Translations under genes and position numbers: made by a program
Shown here: in pieces, positions 18,529-26,590 of the stretch
How the letters are laid out: the number at the start of each line of letters is the position of its first letter
Numbering within the stretch: the stretch's first letter is position 1
Assembly (NCBI GenBank): GCA_025056355.1
Contig: JANWWI010000005.1
Location: 1 to 64,000, forward strand
Reading direction: 5' to 3'
Source of the DNA: Casimicrobiaceae bacterium
Lineage (GTDB): Bacteria > Pseudomonadota > Gammaproteobacteria > Burkholderiales > Casimicrobiaceae
DNA length: 64,000 nt
The notes under the pieces: generated by a model
The model's database searches: none
The model's input: only the letters and a program-made list of their open reading frames with translations
What the model was told of the DNA's origin: nothing

Positions 18529-18553
18529 CTAACATGCATCTTTTGCATGTTAG
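18529..18553. promoter_or_regulatory. Perfect 10-bp dyad, probable LysR operator
   Basis: The arms CTAACATGCA (18529-18538) and TGCATGTTAG (18544-18553) are exact inverted repeats with a 5-bp spacer. They lie in the 339-bp gap between the divergent SDR operon (start 18300) and the lysR gene (start 18640). This is the usual site for a LysR-type regulator that controls a divergent operon and itself. The rest of the gap shows no gene. The binding protein is inferred from position only. Confidence 0.6.
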
Positions 18554-18639
18554 GCGCAATCGGCTCGCTCGCGTGACGAGCGCCGCTTACGCGGCGGAGC
18601 CGATATGAAGGAGCGCAGCGATCCTCGGAGGGAAAAGCG

Positions 18640-19539
18640 ATGTCGTCTTTGCCGCCGTTTGGGCTTCTTGTGGCCTTCGAAGCGGTTGCTCGACGGGGGA
18701 GTTTTCTCCTCGCCGCAAAAGAGCTCAGTCTGTCGCCGTCGGCGGTGAGTCATCGCCTCGCACGGCTCGAGGCGCTCCTCGGGGCACGCCTGCTCGACCG
18801 CAACGCCCACGGCATCCGCCTGACAGCGCTTGGCCGTCACTACCTGATGCGACTCTCGGCGCCGCTCAGCGCCCTTCGCGCCGCGACCGACGACATCAAG
18901 CGCGGCAGCGCGAGCACGCTGCATGTGCACAGCGCACCGAGCATCGCTATCCTTTGGCTCATGCCGCGGCTACCAAGCTTCGCCCGCGCCCACCCGGAAG
19001 TGAGCCTCAGCCTGTCGGCTTCCCACTCGCACAGCGACTTCGCGCTCGGTGAGGCGGATGTCGACATCCGTTACGGCGTGCCGAATTGGCCCGGACTCCA
19101 CGTCGAACCGCTCTTTCGGGAGCCGATTTTGCCGCTGGCGAGCCCCGCTTTCGTACGCACCCACCGGCTTCGTACAGCCCGTCAGTTGCGCGGCTTACCG
19201 CTCATCCAAAGTACGGTCAACGTCGTGCAATGGAGCGACTGGTTTGCTGCGTACGAATCGATTCCCCCGCCAGAGCGCTTCGCGCTACGCTTCGATCGCG
19301 CGCAGATCGCTATGGAGGCGGCGATCCACGGGCTCGGTGTGGCGCTAGAGAGCGCCGTGCTTGCCGAAGAGCACCTGCGGAAGCGTCGGCTCGTGGCACC
19401 TTTTGGTGCGGAGAAAGCGGTCTGGGTTGAGGCGCATTTTCTGGTCTATCCGGCCGCCCATGCCGAGCGACCAGCGGTCGCGCGGTTCTTGCAATGGCTG
19501 CGCCGCGAGGCGAATCTGACCCCTCTACGCTCAGCCTGA
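18640..19539 (+). CDS. LysR-family regulator, GcvA-like
   Basis: A 299-residue LysR protein. Its N-terminal winged helix has LPPFGLLVAFEAVARRGSF and LSPSAVSHRLARLE, the wording typical of the GcvA subgroup. The effector domain includes DVDIRYGVPNWPG and a GLGVALES segment. A GGAGGG sequence precedes the ATG at 18640. It is divergent from the TRAP-transketolase operon and is its likely regulator through the dyad at 18529-18553. Its 3' end overlaps the convergent LysR gene by 9 bp. Confidence 0.88.
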   Translation: MSSLPPFGLLVAFEAVARRGSFLLAAKELSLSPSAVSHRLARLEALLGARLLDRNAHGIRLTALGRHYLMRLSAPLSALRAATDDIKRGSASTLHVHSAPSIAILWLMPRLPSFARAHPEVSLSLSASHSHSDFALGEADVDIRYGVPNWPGLHVEPLFREPILPLASPAFVRTHRLRTARQLRGLPLIQSTVNVVQWSDWFAAYESIPPPERFALRFDRAQIAMEAAIHGLGVALESAVLAEEHLRKRRLVAPFGAEKAVWVEAHFLVYPAAHAERPAVARFLQWLRREANLTPLRSA

Positions 19540-20526
19540 CACGGGAGATTCGGCCGCCTGTTCGGGCCGTGTGCTCGCCCCGTCGGCTTCGACCGCGCCC
19601 AAACTGACTGCCCAGAGCGCCTCCGCCGCGGCATTCAAGCGATGTCGTCCACGGTAGAGACGGATATCAAGTGGAACCGCGTCGGCCAAGGCCGTACAAC
19701 GAACCAAGCGCCCCGCTGCGAGATCCGCGCTGACCAGCCGCTCGGGCAGCCAAGCAAACCCGCGCCCTGCCAAAGCCAAGTGGCGCAGTAGCGGTGCATG
19801 TGGAGCCTCAAACGCGACTTTGATGGCCCAGTCGCGTTCAAGAAACGGCCGCATCCGCGGCTCGACAGCGCGAGCAAGAAATGAGGCGCGGCTGTAGGCA
19901 AGCCAAGACGCCGGCCCGACGCCGCGATGCGGATCATGCCGCGGCCGCCCCGCATCGTCGGGCGCCGATACCGCAACAAGACGCTCTCGGCCAAGACAGA
20001 CATGGGCATAGCCGCGCTCATCGAGCGTATTGGCGATCTCTGGATGCCCATAACAGAGGACAAATTGCACTCGCCGCTGCTCGAGGTGCAAACAACACGA
20101 CTCAAAACCGTCGGTAAAGGTCACGATCGAGCCAAACCGCGAGTCCCGTTCGATCTGGCCGAGCCAGCCCGGAAAAAACTCAAGCGCGAGCGTATGCGTC
20201 ACGGCCAAGCGCAGGCTCACCGCGTCCTCATCCGCCGCCGCGCAAGCCTTGATCCGCGCCGCTTCCAGCCCGGCAAGCGTCTCCTCGACCAAGGGCAACA
20301 GACGCTGCCCCGCGGCCGTGAGCTCCACCGGGTGACTGCCACGATCGACAAGATCCACGCCCACCCATTCCTCGAGCGCCCGGATGTGCCGACTGAAGGC
20401 CGGCTGCGCAATGAAACGCGCCTCGGCCGCACGCGAAAAGCTGCGTAGCTTCGCCAACGCGACGAAATCTTCAAGCCAGTCTAGGTCCAGCGGACGGTTG
20501 TGTGGTCCCATGGCGCGAAAACGCAT
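19531..20526 (-). CDS. LysR-family transcriptional regulator
   Basis: A LysR protein of 331 residues from the ATG at 20526, or 326 from 20511. The helix-turn-helix region includes DWLEDFVALAKLRSFSRAAE and IAQPAFSRHIRALEEW. The effector-domain segment GFAWLPERLV is typical. It is divergent from the DapA-like/Bug/SDR/TarD operon (first gene at 20617) and is its likely regulator. The much longer open frame upstream is only antisense to the DapA-like gene. Confidence 0.87.
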   Translation of the reverse strand: MRFRAMGPHNRPLDLDWLEDFVALAKLRSFSRAAEARFIAQPAFSRHIRALEEWVGVDLVDRGSHPVELTAAGQRLLPLVEETLAGLEAARIKACAAADEDAVSLRLAVTHTLALEFFPGWLGQIERDSRFGSIVTFTDGFESCCLHLEQRRVQFVLCYGHPEIANTLDERGYAHVCLGRERLVAVSAPDDAGRPRHDPHRGVGPASWLAYSRASFLARAVEPRMRPFLERDWAIKVAFEAPHAPLLRHLALAGRGFAWLPERLVSADLAAGRLVRCTALADAVPLDIRLYRGRHRLNAAAEALWAVSLGAVEADGASTRPEQAAESPVSG

Positions 20527-20528
20527 AG

Positions 20529-20562
20529 TTGCATGCAAATCGGGTATTGGACGCCAATCCCG
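20529..20562. promoter_or_regulatory. Palindromes in the LysR/DapA divergent promoter
   Basis: The 90-bp gap between the divergent genes contains the perfect palindrome TTGCATGCAA (20529-20538). Next to it is an imperfect dyad, CGGGTATTGG-ACG-CCAATCCCG (20541-20562), with one unpaired base in the left arm. These are candidate operator sites for the LysR protein encoded at 19531-20526. They overlap where its own promoter must lie. Position is the main argument. Confidence 0.4.
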
Positions 20563-20616
20563 AGCACGCGCGATCATGCCGTTGTCGATTCGTCCTTGAG
20601 AAAACACCCGACCCGT

Positions 20617-21555
20617 ATGCCCAGGATCTCCGATTATGGCGGCATCATTCCCGCCATTGCCTGCCCCTTCACGAGCGACGGCCGGATCGATGAACCGGCC
20701 CTTGCGCGCCTCGCCGGGTGGCTCGCCGAACATCGCGGCATCGTCGCCGTGATGACCAACGGTCACACGGGCGAGGTGTTCGCGCTGACCCCTGAGGAGC
20801 GCGCACGAGTCACCCGCGTTGTGAGTCAGGCGCTCGCCGGGCGCCTGCCGGTCATCTCCTCGGTCGTCTGCGAAGGCATCGCCGATGCCCAGGTGCACAC
20901 GCGCGCGGCGGCGGAAGCCGGCGCAGTGGCCATCGACGTCATGCCGCCGCATCACTGGCTGCGCTTCGGCTTCAAGCCAAAGCATGCGCTCGACTACTTC
21001 GCCGCCATCCACGAAGCCGCCCCCGATCTCGATCTCGTCTGCCATGTCTACCCAGCCTGGACGCGGGCCGCGTATGGCTCCGACCTCCTCGCCGAGCTGG
21101 CCCGTCTGCCCTACGTGCGTGCCTTCAAGGTTGGACAACGCGAGATGAACAAGTACGCCCGCGACATCGCCGCTATCCGTGCGGCTGACCCATCGAAGGC
21201 CATTCTCACCTGCCACGACGAGTACCTGCTCGCCTCGATGGTGCAGGGCGTGGATGGCGCGCTCGTCGGCTTCGCCACGTTCATCCCGCAACTCATCATC
21301 GATCTGTGGGAAGCCGTGAAAGCCGGTGACTTGAGGCGCGCAATGGCGGTGCAGGCGCGCATCACGCCGCTCAAGGACGCGGTGTATGGCGGCGGCGAAC
21401 CCACCGGTGAAGCGCACGCTCGGATGAAGTACGGCATGTATCTGGCCGGCATTCTGGAGTCGCCCGCCGTACGTCCGCCCACCGAATCCCCGTCCGCTCC
21501 GGAGATTGACACCCTGCGCGCTGCGCTCGCGCAGGCGGGACTGCTCAAACGCTGA
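20617..21555 (+). CDS. DapA/NanA-family lyase or synthase
   Basis: A 312-residue member of the dihydrodipicolinate synthase/N-acetylneuraminate lyase family. It has GGIIPAIACPFTSDG, TNGHTGEVFALT (the G-x-T/S-G-E substrate loop), a Tyr in HVYPAW and a Lys in VRAFKVGQ, at about the place of the Schiff-base lysine. Members act on 2-oxo acids by aldol chemistry or dehydration. The ATG at 20617 starts at the family N-terminus. It leads an operon with a Bug protein, an SDR and D-tartrate dehydratase. Its role there is not clear, since D-tartrate needs only one dehydration to reach oxaloacetate. Confidence 0.83.
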   Translation: MPRISDYGGIIPAIACPFTSDGRIDEPALARLAGWLAEHRGIVAVMTNGHTGEVFALTPEERARVTRVVSQALAGRLPVISSVVCEGIADAQVHTRAAAEAGAVAIDVMPPHHWLRFGFKPKHALDYFAAIHEAAPDLDLVCHVYPAWTRAAYGSDLLAELARLPYVRAFKVGQREMNKYARDIAAIRAADPSKAILTCHDEYLLASMVQGVDGALVGFATFIPQLIIDLWEAVKAGDLRRAMAVQARITPLKDAVYGGGEPTGEAHARMKYGMYLAGILESPAVRPPTESPSAPEIDTLRAALAQAGLLKR

Positions 21556-21575
21556 AAACCAAGGAGGCTTATCCC

Positions 21576-22544
21576 ATGAATCGTCGCTCCATCCTCATGC
21601 TCGCCAGTGCGGGCCTGCTCGCCTTCAACGCCTCCGTCGAGGTCCTGGCCCAACCCTGGCCAACCAAGACGGTCCGCATGATCATTCCGTTCCCGCCCGG
21701 CGGAACACTCGATGCGGTGGGTCGTTTGCTCGCGCAGAAACTGTCCGAGCAAACCGGACAGCAATTCGTCGTCGACAACCGCGCCGGTGGCAACGGCATC
21801 ATCGGCGCCGATGCTGTAGCCAAGGCAGCCCCTGACGGTTACACGGTGCTCTTCAACGCTTCGACCTTTGTCACGACCCCGATGACGATGAAGAGCGTGC
21901 CTTACTCGGTCGAACGCGACTTCATTCCGGTCGTGCTTGTGGCCAAAGCCCCGCTGTCGGTGGCGGTCGCCAAGCAGCTTCCGGTGACCGACATTACCTC
22001 GCTCATCCGCTATGCCAGAGAGCAACAAGGCAAGGCGACTTTCGCAGTCGGCTCGATTGCCTCGGCCGGTCACTTGGCCACCGAGCGCCTGCGCCGTGCA
22101 GCAGGATTTGATCTGACAATCGTTCCCTACAAAGGCACGGCCCCGGCCATGCAAGACCTGCTCGGCGGCCGCATCGATGTCTTCATCGATCCGGTGCTTG
22201 GCTCTCTGCAACATCACCGAAGCGGTGCCTTGCGCGTGATTGCTGTGACCGCGGCGCAGCGCGTTCCGACGCTGCCCGAGGTGCCCACCGTGGCCGAGAC
22301 GCTGCGCGGCTTCACAGCCTACACCTGGTACGGCATTTGGGTACCCGCGCGAACGCCCACGGAGGTCGTGCAGCGGCTCAACGCCGAGGTCAACAAGGCC
22401 CTGTCCGGCGAGCTGCGTGAACGACTCGCGCAGCAAGGCATCATCCCCGCCGGAGGAAGCCCGGAGGATTTCGCGCGTTTTCAGCGAGAAGACATAACGC
22501 AGTCACAAAAAATCATCACGGAGGCCAACATCCGTGTCGAGTGA
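21576..22544 (+). CDS. Bug/TctC-family tricarboxylate-type binding protein
   Basis: A 322-residue periplasmic binding protein of the Bug (TctC) family. A signal peptide ends near EVLAQPWP. It is followed by the hallmark VRMIIPFPPGGTLDAVGR, the NRAGGNGIIGADAVAKAAPDG region, and VPYKGTAPAMQDLLGG. AAGGAGG precedes the ATG. No TctA or TctB membrane genes are nearby, as is common for Bug proteins in Burkholderiales. The tarD context points to tartrate or a similar dicarboxylate as ligand, by inference. Confidence 0.9.
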   Translation: MNRRSILMLASAGLLAFNASVEVLAQPWPTKTVRMIIPFPPGGTLDAVGRLLAQKLSEQTGQQFVVDNRAGGNGIIGADAVAKAAPDGYTVLFNASTFVTTPMTMKSVPYSVERDFIPVVLVAKAPLSVAVAKQLPVTDITSLIRYAREQQGKATFAVGSIASAGHLATERLRRAAGFDLTIVPYKGTAPAMQDLLGGRIDVFIDPVLGSLQHHRSGALRVIAVTAAQRVPTLPEVPTVAETLRGFTAYTWYGIWVPARTPTEVVQRLNAEVNKALSGELRERLAQQGIIPAGGSPEDFARFQREDITQSQKIITEANIRVE

Positions 22545-23247
22545 GCCAAGCAGCGCGCCCGGGACGGCACTTGTGACTGGAACATCAAGCGGTATCGGGC
22601 GTGCGGTCGCACTCGAGCTGATCCGGGGAGGCTGGCGCGTGATCGGCGCCGATCGCGCCGCCCCGACGATCTCGGCCGAAGGCTTCAGTGCGGTCGAACT
22701 GGATTTGCTCAACACGCACGAGCTGGCCGCCTGGACTTGCCGCGAAGGGCACGATATCGATGGCCTGGTTCATGCCGCAGGCACCCTGACGGCGGCACCG
22801 CTCGGGCAGCTCGATCACGAGGCCGGAGAACGCATGTGGCGGCTGCACGTCGCAGCCGCCGCGGTGCTCGCCGACGCATTGATCCCGCGCATGGCGGCAC
22901 GGCGTTTCGGTCGCGTCGTATTGATCGGCAGCCGAATCGCTGACGGCATGCCGGGACGCAGCCAGTATGCGGCAACGAAAGCGGCCTTGGTTGCCCTCGC
23001 GCGCAGTTGGGCGGCCGAAGTGGCTGCGCAGGGCGTCACGGTCAACGTCATCGCGCCCGCAGCCACACGCACCGCCATGCTCGGCGATCCGGCGCGCGCC
23101 ACCTCCGCGCCCCGAATCCCGCCGATCGGCAGACTCATCGAACCCGAAGAGGTGGCAAGCCTCGTCGGCTATCTCTTCTCGCCCTCCGCCGCGGCGATCA
23201 CCGGTCAGTCGATCGCGATCTGCGGAGGCGCATCCCTTTCGCGTTGA
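22534..23247 (+). CDS. Short-chain dehydrogenase/reductase
   Basis: A 237-residue SDR with the cofactor motif TGTSSGIG (residues 15-22), HAAG in place of NNAG, and the active-site YAATKAA. It starts with GTG at 22534, overlapping the end of the Bug gene by 11 bp, with GGAGG placed upstream inside that gene. It may oxidise a hydroxy acid or sugar acid related to tartrate. The exact reaction is not apparent. Confidence 0.87.
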   Translation: MSSEPSSAPGTALVTGTSSGIGRAVALELIRGGWRVIGADRAAPTISAEGFSAVELDLLNTHELAAWTCREGHDIDGLVHAAGTLTAAPLGQLDHEAGERMWRLHVAAAAVLADALIPRMAARRFGRVVLIGSRIADGMPGRSQYAATKAALVALARSWAAEVAAQGVTVNVIAPAATRTAMLGDPARATSAPRIPPIGRLIEPEEVASLVGYLFSPSAAAITGQSIAICGGASLSR

Positions 23248-23277
23248 ACCTCGCCCGCACCGCGGGCCGCTCCCCGT

Positions 23278-24444
23278 ATGAAGATCACCCAGATTCTCGA
23301 GTCCACCCGACCGATCGCCTCGCCGATCCGCAATGCCTACATCGACTTCTCGAAGATGACGCTGAGTGTGGTCGCCGTGGTGACCGACGTCATCCGCGAC
23401 GGCCGCCCGGTCGTCGGCTACGGCTTCAACTCCAACGGCCGTTATGGCCAAGGCGCGCTGATCCGCGAGCGTTTCGCGCCGCGGATCCTTGAAGCCGACC
23501 CGCGCAGCCTGCTCGACGCCACGGGCGAGAACCTCGACCCGCACAAGGTCTGGGCCACCATGATGACCAACGAGAAGCCCGGCGGCCACGGCGAGCGTTC
23601 GGTGGCCGTTGGCACGATCGATATGGCCGTCTGGGACGCGGTGGCGAAGATCGCCGAGAAACCCCTCTACGAGCTGCTTGCGGAACGCTTCGGCCAAGGG
23701 CCAGCCAACCCGCGTGTCTTCGTTTACGCGGCCGGCGGGTACTACTATCCCGGCCAAAGTCTCGACGACCTGCGGCGAGAAATGGGTAGCTACCTCGAGC
23801 GCGGCTACACCGTCGTGAAGATGAAAATCGGCGGTGCCACGCTGGCTGAGGATTGCCGGCGCATCGAGGCCGTGTTGGCGATGCTCGGTCCGGGGCAGCA
23901 ACTCGCGGTGGACGCCAACGGCCGGTTCGACCTTGCCACTGCGCTCGACTACGCACGGGTCTTGCGCGACTATCCGCTCTTCTGGTTCGAGGAGCCAGGT
24001 GACCCGCTCGACTACGAGCTCAACGCTCGCATCGCCGAGGTCTACGACCGACCGCTCGCCACCGGGGAAAATCTCTTCTCGATGCAGGATGCGCGAAATT
24101 TGATTCGGTATGGCGGCATGCGCCCCGACCGCGACTGGCTACAGTTTGACTGTGCGCTCAGCTACGGCTTGGTCGAGTATTTGCGAACGCTCGACATGCT
24201 GCGCACACATGGCTGGTCACCCCGTCGTTGCATCCCGCACGGCGGGCATCAGATGTCGCTTGCGATTGCGGCCGGTCTCGGCCTGGGCGGCAACGAAAGC
24301 TATCCCGACCTGTTCCAGCCTTACGGCGGGTTTCCCGACGGCGTGACCGTCGACAACGGCTACGTCACGCTGCCGCCCTTGCCGGGCATCGGGTTCGAAG
24401 GCAAGTCCGATCTGCGCGAGGCCCTCCTGAGCCTGCACGCCTGA
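23278..24444 (+). CDS. tarD: D(-)-tartrate dehydratase
   Basis: This 388-residue enolase-superfamily enzyme matches the characterised Bradyrhizobium D-tartrate dehydratase closely as I remember it. It has the N-terminal PIRNAYIDFSKMT and YGFNSNGRYGQGALIRERF (in parts). It also has NEKPGGHGERSVAVGTIDMA, the KMKIGG lysine (VVKMKIGG, about residue 182), metal ligands in VDANG and WFEEPGDP and TGENLF, and the catalytic His in CIPHGGHQM (about residue 320). It dehydrates D-tartrate to oxaloacetate. It is the last gene of the LysR-linked operon. Confidence 0.94.
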   Translation: MKITQILESTRPIASPIRNAYIDFSKMTLSVVAVVTDVIRDGRPVVGYGFNSNGRYGQGALIRERFAPRILEADPRSLLDATGENLDPHKVWATMMTNEKPGGHGERSVAVGTIDMAVWDAVAKIAEKPLYELLAERFGQGPANPRVFVYAAGGYYYPGQSLDDLRREMGSYLERGYTVVKMKIGGATLAEDCRRIEAVLAMLGPGQQLAVDANGRFDLATALDYARVLRDYPLFWFEEPGDPLDYELNARIAEVYDRPLATGENLFSMQDARNLIRYGGMRPDRDWLQFDCALSYGLVEYLRTLDMLRTHGWSPRRCIPHGGHQMSLAIAAGLGLGGNESYPDLFQPYGGFPDGVTVDNGYVTLPPLPGIGFEGKSDLREALLSLHA

Positions 24445-24493
24445 GGCGCGCGGGCGCCCGGCTCCTTCAAAGCCTCTTCTCTGTGTTGACCGC

Positions 24494-24793
24494 TCAGACG
24501 GGCTGTGCCTTGAATTTGACGCCCAGTGCTCGCGCCACCTTGAGGACGGTGTCGAATCGCGGCTTCGCTCCAGGTGCAAGGGCCTTGTAAAGGCTCTCGC
24601 GCCCCAAGCCGGCGACCCGGGCTACCTCGGCCATTCCGCGCGCACGCGCGATATCCCCGAGCGCGAGCAGCAACAAGTCCGGATCGTCGGACTCGAGCAC
24701 AGCGGTCAGGTATTCGGCGACGGCGTCGTCGGTGTCGAGATAGCGAACCGCATCGAAAGGGATGAGTCTGTGCTGATTACGTGAAGCCGTCAT
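24494..24793 (-). CDS. HigA-like antitoxin (addiction module antidote)
   Basis: A 99-residue helix-turn-helix antitoxin. It has the family opening FDAVRYLDTDDAVAEYL, then ALGDIARARGMAEVARVAG and GRESLYKALAPGAKPRFDTVLKVA (spread over the recognition helix and beyond). The start overlaps the end of the toxin gene by 4 bp (24790-24793). It should neutralise the upstream toxin and repress the operon through the dyad at 25106-25123. Confidence 0.88.
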   Translation of the reverse strand: MTASRNQHRLIPFDAVRYLDTDDAVAEYLTAVLESDDPDLLLLALGDIARARGMAEVARVAGLGRESLYKALAPGAKPRFDTVLKVARALGVKFKAQPV

Positions 24794-25095
24794 AGATCAT
24801 CTTCTCCGATTTCCGAGGCCAACTTCAGGGCACGTCGGATATCGCGCCCCTGCGTCGACTTGTCGCCACCGTTGAGCAGCAGCACGATCACTCGACCGCG
24901 ACGCACGAAGTAGAGCCTGTAGCCCGGGCCGTAGTGCACCCGCAACTCCGAGACCTCGCCTTCAACGGGGCCCCAATCACCGAGGTTTCCAGCCTCCACC
25001 TGCCGCAGTCGCGCGGCGATCCGAACCTGAGCGCGTTTGTCCTTCAACCCGTCAAGCCACGCGACGAACTGGCGGGTTTGAAGGACCGTGAACAT
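24790..25095 (-). CDS. RelE/ParE-superfamily (HigB-like) toxin
   Basis: A 101-residue toxin from the ATG at 25095. It has FVAWLDGLKDKRAQVRIAARL, then GDWGPVEGEVSELRVHYGPGYRLYF and VIVLLLNGGDKSTQGRDI (described in pieces). This is the pattern of addiction-module killer proteins of the RelE superfamily, which cleave mRNA on the ribosome. The longer frame back to 25185 crosses the operator palindrome and is not used. Toxin-before-antitoxin order is typical of higBA-like modules. Confidence 0.87.
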   Translation of the reverse strand: MFTVLQTRQFVAWLDGLKDKRAQVRIAARLRQVEAGNLGDWGPVEGEVSELRVHYGPGYRLYFVRRGRVIVLLLNGGDKSTQGRDIRRALKLASEIGEDDL

Positions 25096-25105
25096 GACCC
25101 CCGAA

Positions 25106-25123
25106 TGTATCCTATCGGATACA
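25106..25123. promoter_or_regulatory. HigBA-like operator dyad
   Basis: TGTATCCTATCGGATACA is an 18-bp dyad with perfect 7-bp arms, placed 11 bp upstream of the toxin ATG. This is where the antitoxin or toxin-antitoxin complex would bind to repress its own promoter. Repeats of this type are common upstream of such modules. Confidence 0.65.
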
Positions 25124-25255
25124 AGTGCGGCTATACCGTGTGCAACGGTGACAGCGCCGCCTGCTTCGGCCACCGCGCTCAACACACGCTCGCGAGCGGT
25201 TGCAACCCGGTCCCGATCGACCCGCGCGGCAGGTCGAACAGCACGTTGCCCGCCT

Positions 25256-26590
25256 TTACAAACGCAGCACGAACAGCGTGATCGCCGGAAACGCGGCTAG
25301 GATCGTGATGCGGACGAGGTCGCTCGCCACAAAGGGCAGCACACCGCGGAAGGTCTCGGCCATCGGCACCTCGCGCGCAATCGAGTGGATGATGAAAAGG
25401 TTCATCCCCACCGGAGGTGTGATGAGCCCGACCTCCACGGTGACCAGCACAAGAATCCCGAACCAGATCGCAAGCGCCTCTGGCTTGAGCCCGAAATCAA
25501 GCCCCATCACGATCGGAAAGAAAATCGGCACGGTCAGCAGAATCATCGAAAGCGAGTCCATCACGCAGCCGAGCACGAGGTAGAAGAGGAGGATGGCCGC
25601 AAGCACAAGCCACGGCGAAAGTCCAAGCCCAGCCACGTAGGCCGCCGCCTGCTGCGGCAACTGCGACAGCGCCAAAAAGGTGTTGAAGAGACCCGCCCCG
25701 AGCAAGATCAGGTAGATCATGCCGGTGGCCACCGCCGTGGCCTTGAGCGAAGTCTTGAGCTCCTGCCAACCGAGCGCGCCGTTCCACCAGGCGATCAGTC
25801 CCGTGCCCACAGCGCCCACGGCCGCGCCTTCGGTTGGCGTGAACACCCCGCCGTAGATGCCGCCAATTACCGCCAAAAAGATGACTAGCACCGGCCAGAC
25901 GGCGCGGGTGGCCTGCCAGCGCTCTTGCGCGCTTGCCTTGGGCAGCGACTGCGCGCTGCCCGGGACGAAGCGAACATACAGGGCCACCACGATCATGTAG
26001 CCGATCATCGCAAGGATGCCCGGCACGAACGCGGCCAGAAAGAGCTTGGCGATGTTTTGCTCGGTAAGCACCGCGTAGATGACCAGGATGATCGAGGGCG
26101 GGATCAGGATGCCAAGCGTGCCGCCCGCGGCAAGCACACCGGTTGCGAGTGCACCCGAGTAGCCATTGCGACGAAGTTCGGGCAAGGCGACCTGGCCCAT
26201 GGTGGCTGCAGTTGCAACCGACGAGCCGCAGATCGCACCGAAGCCCGCGCAGGCGCCAACGGCCGCAAGCGCAATCCCGCCGCGGCGATGCCCGAGCCAG
26301 ACCTCGGCGGCCTTGAACAGCGCTCTCGAGAGCCCACCGACCATCGCAAACTGGCCCATGAGCAAAAACAGCGGTACCACCGAGAGCGAATGGTTCGAGA
26401 AGGTCGCGTAGGTGAAGTGTTTGAGTTGGTTGAGGATCGGGGCCACGTTGCCATACATGAGCCACGCACCGACGAGCCCGCAAAGCCCCATGGCAAGGCC
26501 AATCGGCAGGCGCAAAAAGATGAGCGCAAGCAGCACCGCGAAGCCCCAGAGGGCAAGCGCCACACCGGAGATGCCAAGCATCGTGCTCAT
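25256..26590 (-). CDS. TRAP transporter large permease DctM (no adjacent DctP)
   Basis: A 444-residue DctM-family permease with about 12 membrane segments, FLRLPIGLAMG near the N-terminus, FGAICGSSVATAATMG, GILIPPSIILVIYAVL and VGLITPPVGMNLFI. The ATG at 26590 overlaps the DctQ stop as ATGA, which fixes the start; the earlier frame only covers dctQ in another reading. No binding-protein gene is in this operon. The solitary DctP at 3843-4880, or one outside the window, may serve it. Confidence 0.9.
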   Translation of the reverse strand: MSTMLGISGVALALWGFAVLLALIFLRLPIGLAMGLCGLVGAWLMYGNVAPILNQLKHFTYATFSNHSLSVVPLFLLMGQFAMVGGLSRALFKAAEVWLGHRRGGIALAAVGACAGFGAICGSSVATAATMGQVALPELRRNGYSGALATGVLAAGGTLGILIPPSIILVIYAVLTEQNIAKLFLAAFVPGILAMIGYMIVVALYVRFVPGSAQSLPKASAQERWQATRAVWPVLVIFLAVIGGIYGGVFTPTEGAAVGAVGTGLIAWWNGALGWQELKTSLKATAVATGMIYLILLGAGLFNTFLALSQLPQQAAAYVAGLGLSPWLVLAAILLFYLVLGCVMDSLSMILLTVPIFFPIVMGLDFGLKPEALAIWFGILVLVTVEVGLITPPVGMNLFIIHSIAREVPMAETFRGVLPFVASDLVRITILAAFPAITLFVLRL

